Shown here: piece by piece, positions 33,111 to 40,492 of the stretch
Numbering within the stretch: the stretch's first letter is position 1
Layout: the number at the start of each line of letters is the position of its first letter
Notes under the pieces: generated by a model
What the model saw: only the letters and a program-made list of their open reading frames with translations
What the model was told of the DNA's origin: nothing
Databases searched by the model: none
DNA from: an uncultured Bacilli bacterium
GTDB lineage: Bacteria; Bacillota_I; Bacilli_A; RF39; UBA660
NCBI GenBank assembly: GCA_947627375.1
Contig: CANQVR010000004.1
Coordinates: forward strand, 1 to 40,492
Length of the DNA: 40,492 bases
Direction of reading: 5' to 3'
Made by a program: the position numbers and the translations under genes

Positions 33111-33806
33111 TTAGTTTTTAATTATTCTTATACTACCTGTATTATCACTTTTGAGATTATTTATTTCAACTTGTCTTTTCACTTCATTAGCAACACCTAT
33201 TGAACCATCAAGTAAAACTACTTTAGGGAAATATTTTTGAATCTCATTTTTTATTAAAGAATAATGAGTACATCCCAAAACAAGAGAATCTATATTTTTA
33301 TATTTGTTAGAAAGACTATTTAAAATATTTTCTATAGTTTTATAATTATCATTTTCAATAGCAGAAGCTAGTCCAGGACATGCCTCTAAAAAGATGTTTT
33401 GTCCTTCTTTTTGATTATCATTTATTAATTCAGTAGTTCTTTGGGAAGTAATTGTAGCTGGTGTTGCCATAACTAAAGTATTTTTATAATTGTGATCACT
33501 TGCAACTTTAATTGCGGGAACTGTACCAATAAATATAAGATCTTGATAAGTATCTTTTAATTGTTTAATGCATCTAGTAGTGGCAGTATTACAAGCAATA
33601 ACTATTATTTTACATCCTTCTTGTTTTAATCTTTCAACTATTTTTTTAGTAATATTTAAAAGTTCTTTTGGACTTTTTTCACCATATGGATTATTTTTCT
33701 TATCACTATAATAAATAAAGTTATAATTAGGAAGTACTTTTTTTAACTGTTTCAAAATAGAAAGTCCTCCTTTTCCAGAATCAAAAACACCAATATAATT
33801 TTTCAT
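33111..33806 (-). CDS. murI: Glutamate racemase
   Basis: A 231-residue MurI that converts L- to D-glutamate for peptidoglycan. Substrate and catalytic motifs are present: IGVFDSGKGGLS (residues 5-16), YYSDKKNNPYG, IVIACNTATT with the first catalytic Cys (about 72), and LVLGCTHYSLI with the second (about 178). It is about 30 residues shorter than typical MurI (about 265), mainly at the C-terminus, but no catalytic element is lost. AGGAG stands six bases before ATG, nine bases after the deacetylase stop, so the two are one operon and both concern the cell wall. Confidence 0.95.
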   Translation of the reverse strand: MKNYIGVFDSGKGGLSILKQLKKVLPNYNFIYYSDKKNNPYGEKSPKELLNITKKIVERLKQEGCKIIVIACNTATTRCIKQLKDTYQDLIFIGTVPAIKVASDHNYKNTLVMATPATITSQRTTELINDNQKEGQNIFLEACPGLASAIENDNYKTIENILNSLSNKYKNIDSLVLGCTHYSLIKNEIQKYFPKVVLLDGSIGVANEVKRQVEINNLKSDNTGSIRIIKN

Positions 33807-33815
33807 TATCTTCTC

Positions 33816-35075
33816 CTAACTTATATAATTTTTATACTCTTCTAAAGTAGTATTTTTAAGAATAGTTATTCTAGGAATTTTAAAATTATTTATTCCTAAA
33901 GTTACTTTCTCGCCTCCACCAATAAAAGCTATTTTAAAACCTGCTTCCTTGACTGCTTCGAGAGCATGATTGTTAAATTCATAAAAAGGATAACAAAAGG
34001 CTTCACTATTTGTTTTTTCACGACTTTTATTTAAGTCAGTAATTAGTTCTTCTTTTGGCAAGCATTTTAAAGGGCTTCCTTGATCATCAGGACATACTCC
34101 TTGAGTATGTAAATTATCAGTATGAGAAGCTATTTCTAAGTAATCTGACTTAAAAGCTTCTAGAGGATACCAAGAAGTAACTAAAAATAAGGTTGCATTG
34201 ATTTTATATTTTTCTAATAAAGGAATAAAGTTTTCAGCTTTAGCACCATCATCTATAGTAACTAAGATACTTTTTTCAGGTAATCTTAATTTTCCTTCAT
34301 TCCAAAGTCTTAATTCTTTAGTAGTAATAGTAAAATAATTTTCTTGTTTTAAATATTCGAAATGAGATATTATTTGACTTTCAGGATGGCATATTATCTC
34401 ATTACATTCTTCATTACTTGAATATATAAAATGATATACAGTAACAGGAATATCTAAGGCATTAGTTAAAGTATTATTTTGATGATTATAGATAGTTTCT
34501 ATATCTTCATTTTTAATAAAATAATATTTATCAAATACTTCTACAAATACTCCATCTTCATTATCACCTTTCTCAATAATGGGTAAATCTAGACTATAGT
34601 TAAGAGTTAAAGCTTTTTTATTTTGATTATATAATTTTACATTAGTTTTAGTTTTAACATTTTCATTAAAAGGAATATATTTCTTATAACGTAGATCTTG
34701 TGTCGATAAACTATTTATTTTTTCAAGATCTTGATAATTAATATAATAATTTAATTTATCTATTTTAAAATATTTAGTATCTTTAGTAATATTTATTTTT
34801 TTAAGTATTAATTCTTCATCTTTAGAAATAGTACCAATAACTATATATTTATTATTTTTCTTTTGATATAGTTTAGTATCTTTATTTGTTTTAACATATA
34901 TATGATAATGATTTTTAATTTCTTTTATTATTTCTTTTTCTTTTTTTAATTGTTTTTCTTCTTTGTTTTTAGTATCAATATTTTTCCAAAGAAAAAAAGC
35001 AGAAACTACAACTATTACTACGATAAGACTGATTATAACTTTAGTTATGGTTTTTGCTTTATTCATATTCACCAA
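33816..35075 (-). CDS. Membrane-anchored polysaccharide deacetylase (NodB domain)
   Basis: A 419-residue protein with one N-terminal TM (about 9-29), a charged stalk, SH3-like beta segments (about 55-190), and a NodB/CE4 deacetylase domain (about 205-419). Motif 1 is SILVTIDDGAK, motif 2 is SHTDNLH (metal His residues), and motif 3 is FCYPFYEF. It would remove acetyl groups from peptidoglycan or an exopolysaccharide outside the membrane. Three starts are possible (TTG 35075, GTG 35072, ATG 35066); AAGGA is best spaced for GTG. It lies in one operon with murI and follows the phosphodiester glycosidase gene. Confidence 0.88.
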   Translation of the reverse strand: MVNMNKAKTITKVIISLIVVIVVVSAFFLWKNIDTKNKEEKQLKKEKEIIKEIKNHYHIYVKTNKDTKLYQKKNNKYIVIGTISKDEELILKKINITKDTKYFKIDKLNYYINYQDLEKINSLSTQDLRYKKYIPFNENVKTKTNVKLYNQNKKALTLNYSLDLPIIEKGDNEDGVFVEVFDKYYFIKNEDIETIYNHQNNTLTNALDIPVTVYHFIYSSNEECNEIICHPESQIISHFEYLKQENYFTITTKELRLWNEGKLRLPEKSILVTIDDGAKAENFIPLLEKYKINATLFLVTSWYPLEAFKSDYLEIASHTDNLHTQGVCPDDQGSPLKCLPKEELITDLNKSREKTNSEAFCYPFYEFNNHALEAVKEAGFKIAFIGGGEKVTLGINNFKIPRITILKNTTLEEYKNYIS

Positions 35076-35147
35076 CGTTCCTTTTTATTTTTTAGAAATT
35101 ATTACACTATCTATATGATGTACAAATTTTAAATATAATATTATTTC

Positions 35148-36236
35148 TTAATATTTTTTTAGATTATTTTTATTTTTTAAAGTAGCAGTAGCAGGAACTT
35201 TTTTATTTTGTTTATTAGTTACTATCCAAGCATTAGCAACACTTCTGCCACCATATTCTCCACCGGCACTAGGTTTATTATAAAGGCGTCCATTTACAGC
35301 CATAGTCGATGAGGCTCCACCATCTAAATTAGCAGCATTATACGCTCTATAACGAAGTAATATTTCGATAGCTTCACTCATAGTTGCTCCGATACTGTAA
35401 CCGGGAAGTCTACCTTCGATTACTAAAAATAAAACTATTCCATCTTTTCTTTGAGCAATGATAGTACGTGGAGCAACTCCCCAACCACCATCACCATGAA
35501 TTTTAGAAACTTTTCCATTGACTATTAAATTAGGTCCAAACTCAACTGCATCTTTCATACCTGCGGCAATAGCTTGATTTGGTTCGTCATCCGTTAAATA
35601 CATTTTATGATCTTTAGTAAATCCAATTAATTCTCCGGAACCACCGGCATAGTCCCAAATCGTTTTACTATTTTGGATAATAGCACCATATGGGGTCGAA
35701 CCATTACCCCAACCATCAGTGTCTTCAAAACCGCCTCCGTTAATACCGACAAGCCCATTGTTTTCAACACAAAGTTTAGCGACACTTTGGCCAAATTTAC
35801 CAACGTGCTTAGGAACAGCTAACTCAACATCACTCGGATCATAGACTCCGACTAAATAACCTTTAAAATTATCTTCCTTAATTCTAATGATTTTATAGAC
35901 ATCATTATCTTTATCTCTCGTAAGTAAATCTTTTTCATATTTATTCGCAAACTTAGTAGTCTTACTACCTATTTTTATATCATCTAAATTTATTTTTTCA
36001 CCACTTTTTTCAATATAGTTATTATTCATTACTTCTTCTACATGTTTTTCGCTATATAAAGTGTACGCTAGATACTTATGATTCATAGTTGTCATAGCTG
36101 TAGGTATCCAAAACTCATCAAATTTAATTATAGGTGTATAAATAACTATTAAAACACCAATGACAACTATATTTAAAAGTGTTGTAAAAATAGTAAATAC
36201 TTTTAATTTTGGCTTTTTTAACTTCTTCTTTTTCAC
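35148..36236 (-). CDS. Phosphodiester glycosidase (NAGPA-domain) exported protein
   Basis: A 362-residue protein with an N-terminal TM (about 12-33), a linker and a NAGPA domain (about 130-350). Family landmarks: VGINGGGFED, GAIIQNSKTIW, FGPNLIVNGK, GWGVAPRTIIAQRKDGIVLFL, and AYNAANLDGGASSTMAVNGR. These proteins cleave GlcNAc or sugar phosphodiesters and in bacteria act on wall or capsular glycans. The start is taken as GTG 36236, where GGGGTGA (overlapping the previous stop codon) is well spaced; the in-frame ATG at 36263 would overlap the previous gene and lacks a ribosome site. Co-transcribed with the surface-module protein upstream. Confidence 0.88.
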   Translation of the reverse strand: MKKKKLKKPKLKVFTIFTTLLNIVVIGVLIVIYTPIIKFDEFWIPTAMTTMNHKYLAYTLYSEKHVEEVMNNNYIEKSGEKINLDDIKIGSKTTKFANKYEKDLLTRDKDNDVYKIIRIKEDNFKGYLVGVYDPSDVELAVPKHVGKFGQSVAKLCVENNGLVGINGGGFEDTDGWGNGSTPYGAIIQNSKTIWDYAGGSGELIGFTKDHKMYLTDDEPNQAIAAGMKDAVEFGPNLIVNGKVSKIHGDGGWGVAPRTIIAQRKDGIVLFLVIEGRLPGYSIGATMSEAIEILLRYRAYNAANLDGGASSTMAVNGRLYNKPSAGGEYGGRSVANAWIVTNKQNKKVPATATLKNKNNLKKY

Positions 36237-36240
36237 AAAA

Positions 36241-37614
36241 TCACCCCGCAATAAATGGATCATCTAGTGAACCACTACCTGATTTAATTATACTTTTATC
36301 GATACAAATAGTTGGAACTATTCTTTTTTGTTCAGTTACTTTTACTTCTTCAATAGTATTATCACTTTTATAAACATTAGCCATACTTCCAATAGATGAT
36401 GTCGTATCCATTAAATAATAATCAGTAAGATCAGGATTAACGTTTATATCAAATGAATTTAGTAGGCCTATTTTATTACTGATACTTTCAGTATACATAT
36501 TTGTATAATCAAGTCCATTACTAAATGAAACTTCTCCAGTATAGAAATTACACTCCGCTAGAGACATCTTATAAGATAAACTATTATATAATGTTCTATT
36601 TAGATAATACGCTATATTATCTTTATTTAAAGGATTAAAGATAGAATTCTTATTACTATATGGAGTTAGGAAAATATCTTCTCCATCTTTTAAATATCCA
36701 TTTAAAGAAAGTCTTAAAGTATTTCCTGTTTCTTCATATACTTTCCATATATCATTACCTAATTTTACATATTTAAAATAATTATTATCTTCTCCTTCAG
36801 TATTAATTATATATGGATCAGGAAGTGAACCACTACCAGATAATACTTTTATATTTTTCTTGAAAGTAAAGACTACAATAACACCAAATGATTGATAATT
36901 TTCTGCTTCGATTACTGAACCATTATTTGAAACATATAAATTACTATTATTATTGCCACTACCTAAGATCCAATTATTTTTTTTAGTATTTAAATAACTA
37001 TTTTTAGCTAAAGTATCTATATAGTCTTCTAACGTTAAAACAGAAAAATAATCCTCTCCTTTTTCATTATTACAAGTAACTTTATTATCAGATAATTTAC
37101 CTTTACACCAAGAAGTCTTCTTAAGAAGTTTTTCTACTCCTGGAATACTTCTATAATATACTCCACTATTTTCTTTATTAGTTTTATTTAACCAATTATA
37201 AAGATTAGATTCTTTATATGATGAATCATCTCCATATAATAAAACTGCTTGTGAATCTAGGGAAGCCACTTTAACACTGTTATCATTATTTACTTTTATA
37301 ATGCGAAAAATTCTTCCAGCAAATTTAACATAGTTATTATCTACTATTCCTTTAAAAACATAGCCATCTTCTTCTTGATGAAGTCCATTATTACGTTTTG
37401 TTAATTTATTACTAGAAAGAACTAACCCTGCAAGAGTACTCTCTTCTTTTTTTGCTTTTCTTGTTTGTTTACTATAATAATAGATAGATCTAAAACCAAT
37501 ATAAAGACCAAGTATAATCACTAAGATAATACTAATTAAGTTAAAAAGAAATTCTTTTTTACCATAACGATTAATTTTATTTGTATTTTTCTTTTTATTT
37601 CTTTTCTTTATCAT
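36241..37614 (-). CDS. Membrane-anchored protein with two GxGT-NPY modules
   Basis: A 457-residue protein: basic start, TM (about 24-48), then module 1 (about 85-275, YVKFAGRIFRIIKVNNDNSVKVASL ... SGSGSLPDPYIIN) and module 2 (about 276-457, FKYVKLGNDIWKVYE ... RIVPTICIDKSIIKSGSGSLDDPFIAG). The modules match those in the proteins at 25780-27564 and 1078-2271, but this one lies outside the secretion cluster and has no pseudopilin-like segment. Two cysteines (WCKGK, VTCNN) sit in module 1. A TTGATA-17-TATAAT promoter and GGAAGG ribosome site precede it. Function unknown; a wall-associated surface role is likely given its glycan-enzyme neighbours. Confidence 0.7.
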   Translation of the reverse strand: MIKKRNKKKNTNKINRYGKKEFLFNLISIILVIILGLYIGFRSIYYYSKQTRKAKKEESTLAGLVLSSNKLTKRNNGLHQEEDGYVFKGIVDNNYVKFAGRIFRIIKVNNDNSVKVASLDSQAVLLYGDDSSYKESNLYNWLNKTNKENSGVYYRSIPGVEKLLKKTSWCKGKLSDNKVTCNNEKGEDYFSVLTLEDYIDTLAKNSYLNTKKNNWILGSGNNNSNLYVSNNGSVIEAENYQSFGVIVVFTFKKNIKVLSGSGSLPDPYIINTEGEDNNYFKYVKLGNDIWKVYEETGNTLRLSLNGYLKDGEDIFLTPYSNKNSIFNPLNKDNIAYYLNRTLYNSLSYKMSLAECNFYTGEVSFSNGLDYTNMYTESISNKIGLLNSFDINVNPDLTDYYLMDTTSSIGSMANVYKSDNTIEEVKVTEQKRIVPTICIDKSIIKSGSGSLDDPFIAG

Positions 37615-37635
37615 ATTTTCTACCTTCCATTATAA

Positions 37636-37664
37636 ATTATAACAAAGAAATTTTCTTGTATCAA
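37636..37664 (-). promoter_or_regulatory. Promoter of the surface-module/glycan-enzyme operon
   Basis: TTGATA (37659-37664, 5/6), a 17-base spacer and a perfect TATAAT (37636-37641), 22 bases before the ATG at 37614 and just after the previous terminator. Confidence 0.75.
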
Positions 37665-37695
37665 GAATAATATGGAAATGAAAAATTTTTCCAAT

Positions 37696-37720
37696 AGAAA
37701 AAGACTACCGAAGTAGTCTT
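37696..37720 (-). terminator. Terminator after the three TasA-like genes
   Basis: A perfect stem AAGACTAC-TTCG-GTAGTCTT with a UUCG tetraloop, followed by TTTTTC, 20 bases after the stop codon at 37741. Confidence 0.9.
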
Positions 37721-37740
37721 CAAAATCAATCAACTTTTAA

Positions 37741-38451
37741 TTAACCAGCTTTTGGTGTGGCACTACCATTTACATTAACTTTTATTGCAAATTTTTTAGC
37801 TGTTTTGAAATTCTCTCCTGTCACATCATCACTACCATAATTTTCATCTACCCACATTCTTAAACGATAGTAATGTGTGTCTGATGCTTTAGCTGAGGTA
37901 AATGTATCACTATGAAGTAGCATTTCATCATCAGGTGTGTCATTTATAGTTTTTTTAGTGTTAGAATCTGTAGTAAAGTGTGTTGGTTGTAATACTGGAT
38001 CATCTTCATATCCTGTTGTTTCTTCACTAGATTTTTCTAAATATAATTTAACTTCATTATCTTTTAGAGTACAGTCTCCTTCTTTTTTAGCTGTGATATC
38101 ATAATAAATTGTAGTTTGTCCTGTAATTGAAGCAGTTACATTGAAATCGAATACTCCGCTTCCTTCTGCTGCAACTGTTCCTGATTTAGGATCTTCTGAT
38201 GTAATATTTTTACCAGTTTCATCACTTATTGGCATAGCATCAGTGATGTTGATACCTGGTTTTTCTTCATTATAACTCATTGTAATTGATCCTGTTGTGA
38301 TTGTATTTTCTCTTTCTCCTTGTTTAGTATAAGTAAATACAGCGAATGAAATTCCTACTACTGCGACAATTAATATAGCAATCGCTAAAACTGACGCTAT
38401 AATTTGAGTTGTTTGATTTTGTTCTTTCTTGTTATTATTTTTTTCTTTCAT
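37741..38451 (-). CDS. TasA/camelysin-like exported protein, copy 3
   Basis: A 236-residue protein: short polar basic N-terminus, hydrophobic helix (about 17-37, ending SFAVFTYTKQG), then a beta-rich extracytoplasmic domain. Shared with its two paralogues upstream: N-T-I-x-TG-S-ITMxY, GINITDAMPI, FDFNVTASI, YYDITAKKEG, VKLYLEKS, YRLRMWVDENY and KVNVNGSATP. The TG-x-I/L after the helix and the strand pattern recall TasA/CalY fibre proteins, but the classic SipW signal and a sipW gene are not seen, so the name is tentative. It is last of three co-directional genes and has a perfect terminator after it. Confidence 0.6.
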   Translation of the reverse strand: MKEKNNNKKEQNQTTQIIASVLAIAILIVAVVGISFAVFTYTKQGERENTITTGSITMSYNEEKPGINITDAMPISDETGKNITSEDPKSGTVAAEGSGVFDFNVTASITGQTTIYYDITAKKEGDCTLKDNEVKLYLEKSSEETTGYEDDPVLQPTHFTTDSNTKKTINDTPDDEMLLHSDTFTSAKASDTHYYRLRMWVDENYGSDDVTGENFKTAKKFAIKVNVNGSATPKAG

Positions 38452-38506
38452 ATTTTTTTCCTCACTTCTTTCTTTATATTTTTATTTTATAATTAAATGT
38501 TTAAGG

Positions 38507-39130
38507 TTATACAACAGCATTACCATAAACATTAACTGCTATAGTATAAGTCTTCGGAGTACTTTGAACCTTATATGATTCATCTACCCACATTCTTAAA
38601 CGATAGTAATCAGTCTCATTTTTTCCAGAAAACTGTCCACTTGTTAGTAACATTTCAGTAGCTGGTGTTGCTTCTGCTGTTTTTTCTCCTCCAGGTGTAA
38701 AGTTTTTAGGAGCCATCTTTTCTTTCCAATCTGTAGTTCCATCAGTAGACTGTTCTAAGTACAATTTGACATCACTATCTGTTAATGTGCACTTTTCGTC
38801 TATTTTTTTTGCAGTTACATCATAATTAATTGTAGTTTTACCTGAGATTTTAGCATTAACATTAAAATCAAATACATTATTTGCTTCTGCTGGAATTAAT
38901 TTACCATCATCTTCATTCATAGGCATGGCATCTGTTATTGAGATACCATTATCAGCTTCATTATAAGTCATAGTAATAGTTCCAGTTTCAATACTATTTA
39001 CTTTAGAACCACTTTTACTATAGACGAATACAGCAACTGAGATTCCTACTACTGCTACAATTAATATAGCAACTGCTAGTACTGAGACAACTATTTGATT
39101 TACTTGTTTTTCTTGTTTCTTTCGACTCAT
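38507..39130 (-). CDS. TasA/camelysin-like exported protein, copy 2
   Basis: A 207-residue paralogue. Helix at about 15-33 (SVLAVAILIVAVVGISVAVF), then YSKSGSKVNSIETGTITMTY and the shared block GISITDAMPM ... FDFNVNAKI ... INYDVTAKKID ... VKLYLEQS ... YRLRMWVDESY ... AVNVYGNAVV. Start taken at ATG 39130 because AAGGGAGAG directly precedes it; an in-frame ATG at 39148 sits upstream of that ribosome site. It shares higher identity with copy 3 than with copy 1, suggesting a recent tandem duplication. Confidence 0.6.
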   Translation of the reverse strand: MSRKKQEKQVNQIVVSVLAVAILIVAVVGISVAVFVYSKSGSKVNSIETGTITMTYNEADNGISITDAMPMNEDDGKLIPAEANNVFDFNVNAKISGKTTINYDVTAKKIDEKCTLTDSDVKLYLEQSTDGTTDWKEKMAPKNFTPGGEKTAEATPATEMLLTSGQFSGKNETDYYRLRMWVDESYKVQSTPKTYTIAVNVYGNAVV

Positions 39131-39170
39131 CTCTCTCCCTTCTCTCATATTTTTTTATTCAGCAATGTTA

Positions 39171-39251
39171 TTAAGCAGTTGCTTTAACATTTACTAACTA
39201 TAATTTATTATTCACCATAAATTTTACTTTAACCGTGAAACTTTCTTTCAT
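39171..39251 (-). pseudogene. Degenerate fragment resembling the end of a TasA-like paralogue
   Basis: An 81-base frame in the gap between copies 1 and 2 reads MKESFTVKVKFMVNNKL, stop, LVNVKATA, stop. MKES equals the start of copy 1, and FTVKVKF plus VNVKATA resemble the C-terminal strand of the paralogues (FKMKVNVTATG in copy 1). It looks like a deletion relic of a fourth copy. Short length makes chance similarity possible. Confidence 0.35.
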
Positions 39252-39277
39252 ATGTTTTTTCTTATCACTTGGATAAA

Positions 39278-39913
39278 TCAACCTGTTGCTGTAACATTAA
39301 CTTTCATTTTGAATCTATTACTAATTCCACTAGGTTGATAATCTTTAGAAACCCATATTCTTAATCTAAAATAATCAGTCTTAGGACCATTAAAAGTTCC
39401 ATTATATAATACTTTTCCAGTAATTGTTTCTCCATTATCGTGGACTGTTATATCATCAAGTGAACTAAAGGTTGGTACGTTATTTTGATATCCAACTAGT
39501 GGTAATTCTCCTTCTCCATTAGTCAAATATACTTTGACATATTTTGAATCTAATTTAGGTCCATCCTCAGTAACATCTACACCATATATTGTATATTGAA
39601 TCGGTGTAGAATTGTGAGTTATTACATTTATATTAAAATCAAAATATCCCCGTACTAAACCTGGTTTTCCTGAAGCGGGTAATTTTTTACCTTCTTCATC
39701 ATCAATAGGTAAAGCATTAGTAATTTGTATTCCATCACTTGTCTCTGAATAAGCTAAGGTAATGGAACCAGTTTTAAGCGTGTTTTGTTTACTGCCAGCT
39801 TTGGAGTATTCAAAAACAGCATATGTTACACCAAATACCAAGAGAATAAGCGCAAGAACTATAATAGCTGATATTATTTTATTTTCTCGCTCATCATTTT
39901 GGCTTTCTTTCAT
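39278..39913 (-). CDS. TasA/camelysin-like exported protein, copy 1
   Basis: A 211-residue paralogue and first gene of the set. Helix (about 14-34, IIVLALILLVFGVTYAVF), then EYSKAGSKQNTLKTGSITLAY, GIQITNALPIDDEEGKKLP, FDFNINVITH, and YFRLRIWVSKDY near the end. It is more divergent than the other two, lacks the cysteine that they carry (CTL), and shares FKMKVNVTATG at its end. A TTGATA-17-TATAAA promoter (39950-39978) and GGAGGA ribosome site lie upstream. Such proteins form extracellular fibres or sit on the wall in Bacillus; whether these do so is inferred. Confidence 0.6.
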   Translation of the reverse strand: MKESQNDERENKIISAIIVLALILLVFGVTYAVFEYSKAGSKQNTLKTGSITLAYSETSDGIQITNALPIDDEEGKKLPASGKPGLVRGYFDFNINVITHNSTPIQYTIYGVDVTEDGPKLDSKYVKVYLTNGEGELPLVGYQNNVPTFSSLDDITVHDNGETITGKVLYNGTFNGPKTDYFRLRIWVSKDYQPSGISNRFKMKVNVTATG

Positions 39914-39949
39914 GTAAAAACTAATCCTCCTCTCCTACCTTATAAAATA

Positions 39950-39978
39950 TTTATACCATATCTTTTAAATCTTATCAA
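39950..39978 (-). promoter_or_regulatory. Promoter of the TasA-like gene set
   Basis: TTGATA (39973-39978), a 17-base spacer and TATAAA (39950-39955), 36 bases before the ATG at 39913. The rest of the 258-base gap to the next gene holds two terminators and no credible gene. Confidence 0.7.
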
Positions 39979-40051
39979 TATCTTTTAGTAAAATTAACAA
40001 AATTTTACAAAAAAACTCAACCATTATAATCATAAATTTAAACAAAAAAAT

Positions 40052-40078
40052 TACCATATTTGGTAATTAAATTACAAA
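40052..40078 (-). terminator. Second terminator after the Rpn-like gene
   Basis: AATTACCA-AATA-TGGTAATT followed by TTTTTTTG on the minus strand. Together with 40122-40146 it makes a tandem terminator before the TasA-like set. Confidence 0.75.
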
Positions 40079-40121
40079 AATTAGTTTTAAATAGAGATAT
40101 ATTCTTTATTCATCACACTAT

Positions 40122-40146
40122 AAAAAGGCTTTTAATTAGCCTTTTA
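40122..40146 (-). terminator. First terminator after the Rpn-like gene
   Basis: AAAGGCT-AATTAA-AAGCCTTT with a TTTTTA tail on the minus strand, about 25 bases after the stop codon. The stem is flanked by A on the upstream side and so may work in both directions. Confidence 0.75.
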
Positions 40147-40171
40147 CTATTATATAATGACTTAATATAAA

Positions 40172-40492
40172 TTAATTATTTTTAATCTCTAATATTTCTT
40201 CTTTGGAGAGTTTAGTATATTTGCTAATAGTTTCAATTGGAACACTATCTTTCAACATTTCTTTGACTATTTCTTGCAATTTCTCATCAGCACCTTCTTC
40301 TTTTCCCCATAGTCTCGTCTCCCATTCTTTATCATATGCACATAACATATCTTCATCTCTACTTGCATCTTTAGCATCTTTTATAAACTCTTCCATTATC
40401 TCATCTCCCAACGTTAGTCTCTTGCAAGTATCGATGTCACTTTCTGCATATATTAGGAGTAATCTCTCAAACTTACTCAGACTATTCTCTCC
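40172..40492 (-). CDS. C-terminal part of an Rpn/PD-(D/E)XK transposase-like nuclease (runs off window)
   Basis: At least 106 residues, open to the window end. The part seen has a helical region (SLSKFERLLLIYAES ... EEFIKDAKDASRDEDMLCAYDKEWETRLWGKEEG) followed by the C-terminal helix-turn pattern IVKEMLKDSVPIETISKYTKLSKEEIL. This matches the tail of Rpn-family recombination-promoting nucleases, common multi-copy genes in Firmicutes. The catalytic domain lies outside the window, so activity cannot be judged. A later in-frame TTG at 40411 is not needed as a start because the frame continues upstream. Confidence 0.65.
   Translation of the reverse strand, partial: GENSLSKFERLLLIYAESDIDTCKRLTLGDEIMEEFIKDAKDASRDEDMLCAYDKEWETRLWGKEEGADEKLQEIVKEMLKDSVPIETISKYTKLSKEEILEIKNN

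Noticed and set aside
36236-36263. ATG at 36263 as start of the phosphodiester glycosidase
   Set aside because: It overlaps the upstream gene by 23 bases and has no ribosome site, whereas GTG at 36236 has GGGGTGA directly upstream.
39278-39913. Internal LPASG string as a sortase signal
   Set aside because: It is in the middle of the protein, not followed by a TM helix and basic tail, and not kept in the paralogues.
1-40492. UGA as tryptophan (Mollicutes code)
   Set aside because: Trp positions in conserved motifs (for example EEWHY of VanY, DEWCAMF of CHAP) are coded TGG, and TGA ends well-defined genes such as that at 36241.
1-40492. CRISPR array, tRNA or rRNA genes
   Set aside because: No evenly spaced direct repeats, no cloverleaf with CCA and no rRNA-like blocks were seen; gaps between genes are all under 300 bases.

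Overview
The window is strongly AT-rich chromosomal DNA in which every confident gene lies on the minus strand, so transcription runs from high to low coordinates. Genes use TGG for Trp and TGA as a stop. Ribosome sites are GGAGG-like, and sortase, GreA, MurI and U32 proteins are present. Together these point to a low-GC monoderm Bacillota, most likely an uncultured gut-type Bacilli/Erysipelotrichia/RF39-like lineage. That placement is inference; no marker in the window fixes the taxon.

Layout in transcription order. (1) 40492-37700: the end of an Rpn-type nuclease gene, tandem terminators, then a promoter driving three paralogous TasA/camelysin-like exported proteins, with a decayed fragment between the first two. 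(2) 37664-29213: a promoter and a membrane-anchored two-module surface protein, a phosphodiester glycosidase, a polysaccharide deacetylase, glutamate racemase (murI), two U32 proteins (trhP1/trhP2-like), an HD-domain dNTPase-like protein and greA, closed by a strong terminator. The last four echo the Bacillus yrrN-yrrO-udk-greA neighbourhood. (3) 29183-626: one co-directional cluster of 24 genes, which is the main interest. (4) 600-1: the left part of an IS110-family element.

The cluster combines two machines normally found apart. One half is Tad-pilus-like: an RcpC/CpaB SAF protein, a CpaF/TadA ATPase, TadB, TadC, a 56-residue Flp-like candidate pilin, two single-TM pseudopilin-like proteins and a TadZ/CpaE protein. 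The other half is a Gram-positive conjugation-type type IV secretion system: two VirB2-like membrane modules, VirB6/TrbL, PrgI/VirB3, a VirB4 split into two genes, and a VirD4/TraG coupling ATPase. Mixed in are a class B sortase, a roughly 1000-residue secreted protein with about 31 cysteines, and a 1135-residue membrane-anchored protein carrying four peptidoglycan-acting domains (VanY/M15, CHAP, SpoIID/LytB, C39-like). Two surface proteins with pseudopilin-like N-domains and a repeated GxGT..NPY module sit near its two ends. No relaxase, integrase, oriT-like structure or prepilin peptidase is visible. The working model is an envelope-spanning protein secretion or filament-assembly system in which CpaF may take the VirB11 role usually missing from monoderm T4SS.

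Expression looks tiered. Internal promoters precede the Flp-like gene, the VirB2-like gene, the 341-residue VirB2-like fusion and virD4. The small VirB2-like gene is a self-contained unit: promoter with an inverted repeat in its spacer, one gene, terminator. Related long hairpin terminators close greA just before the cluster and close the cluster itself.
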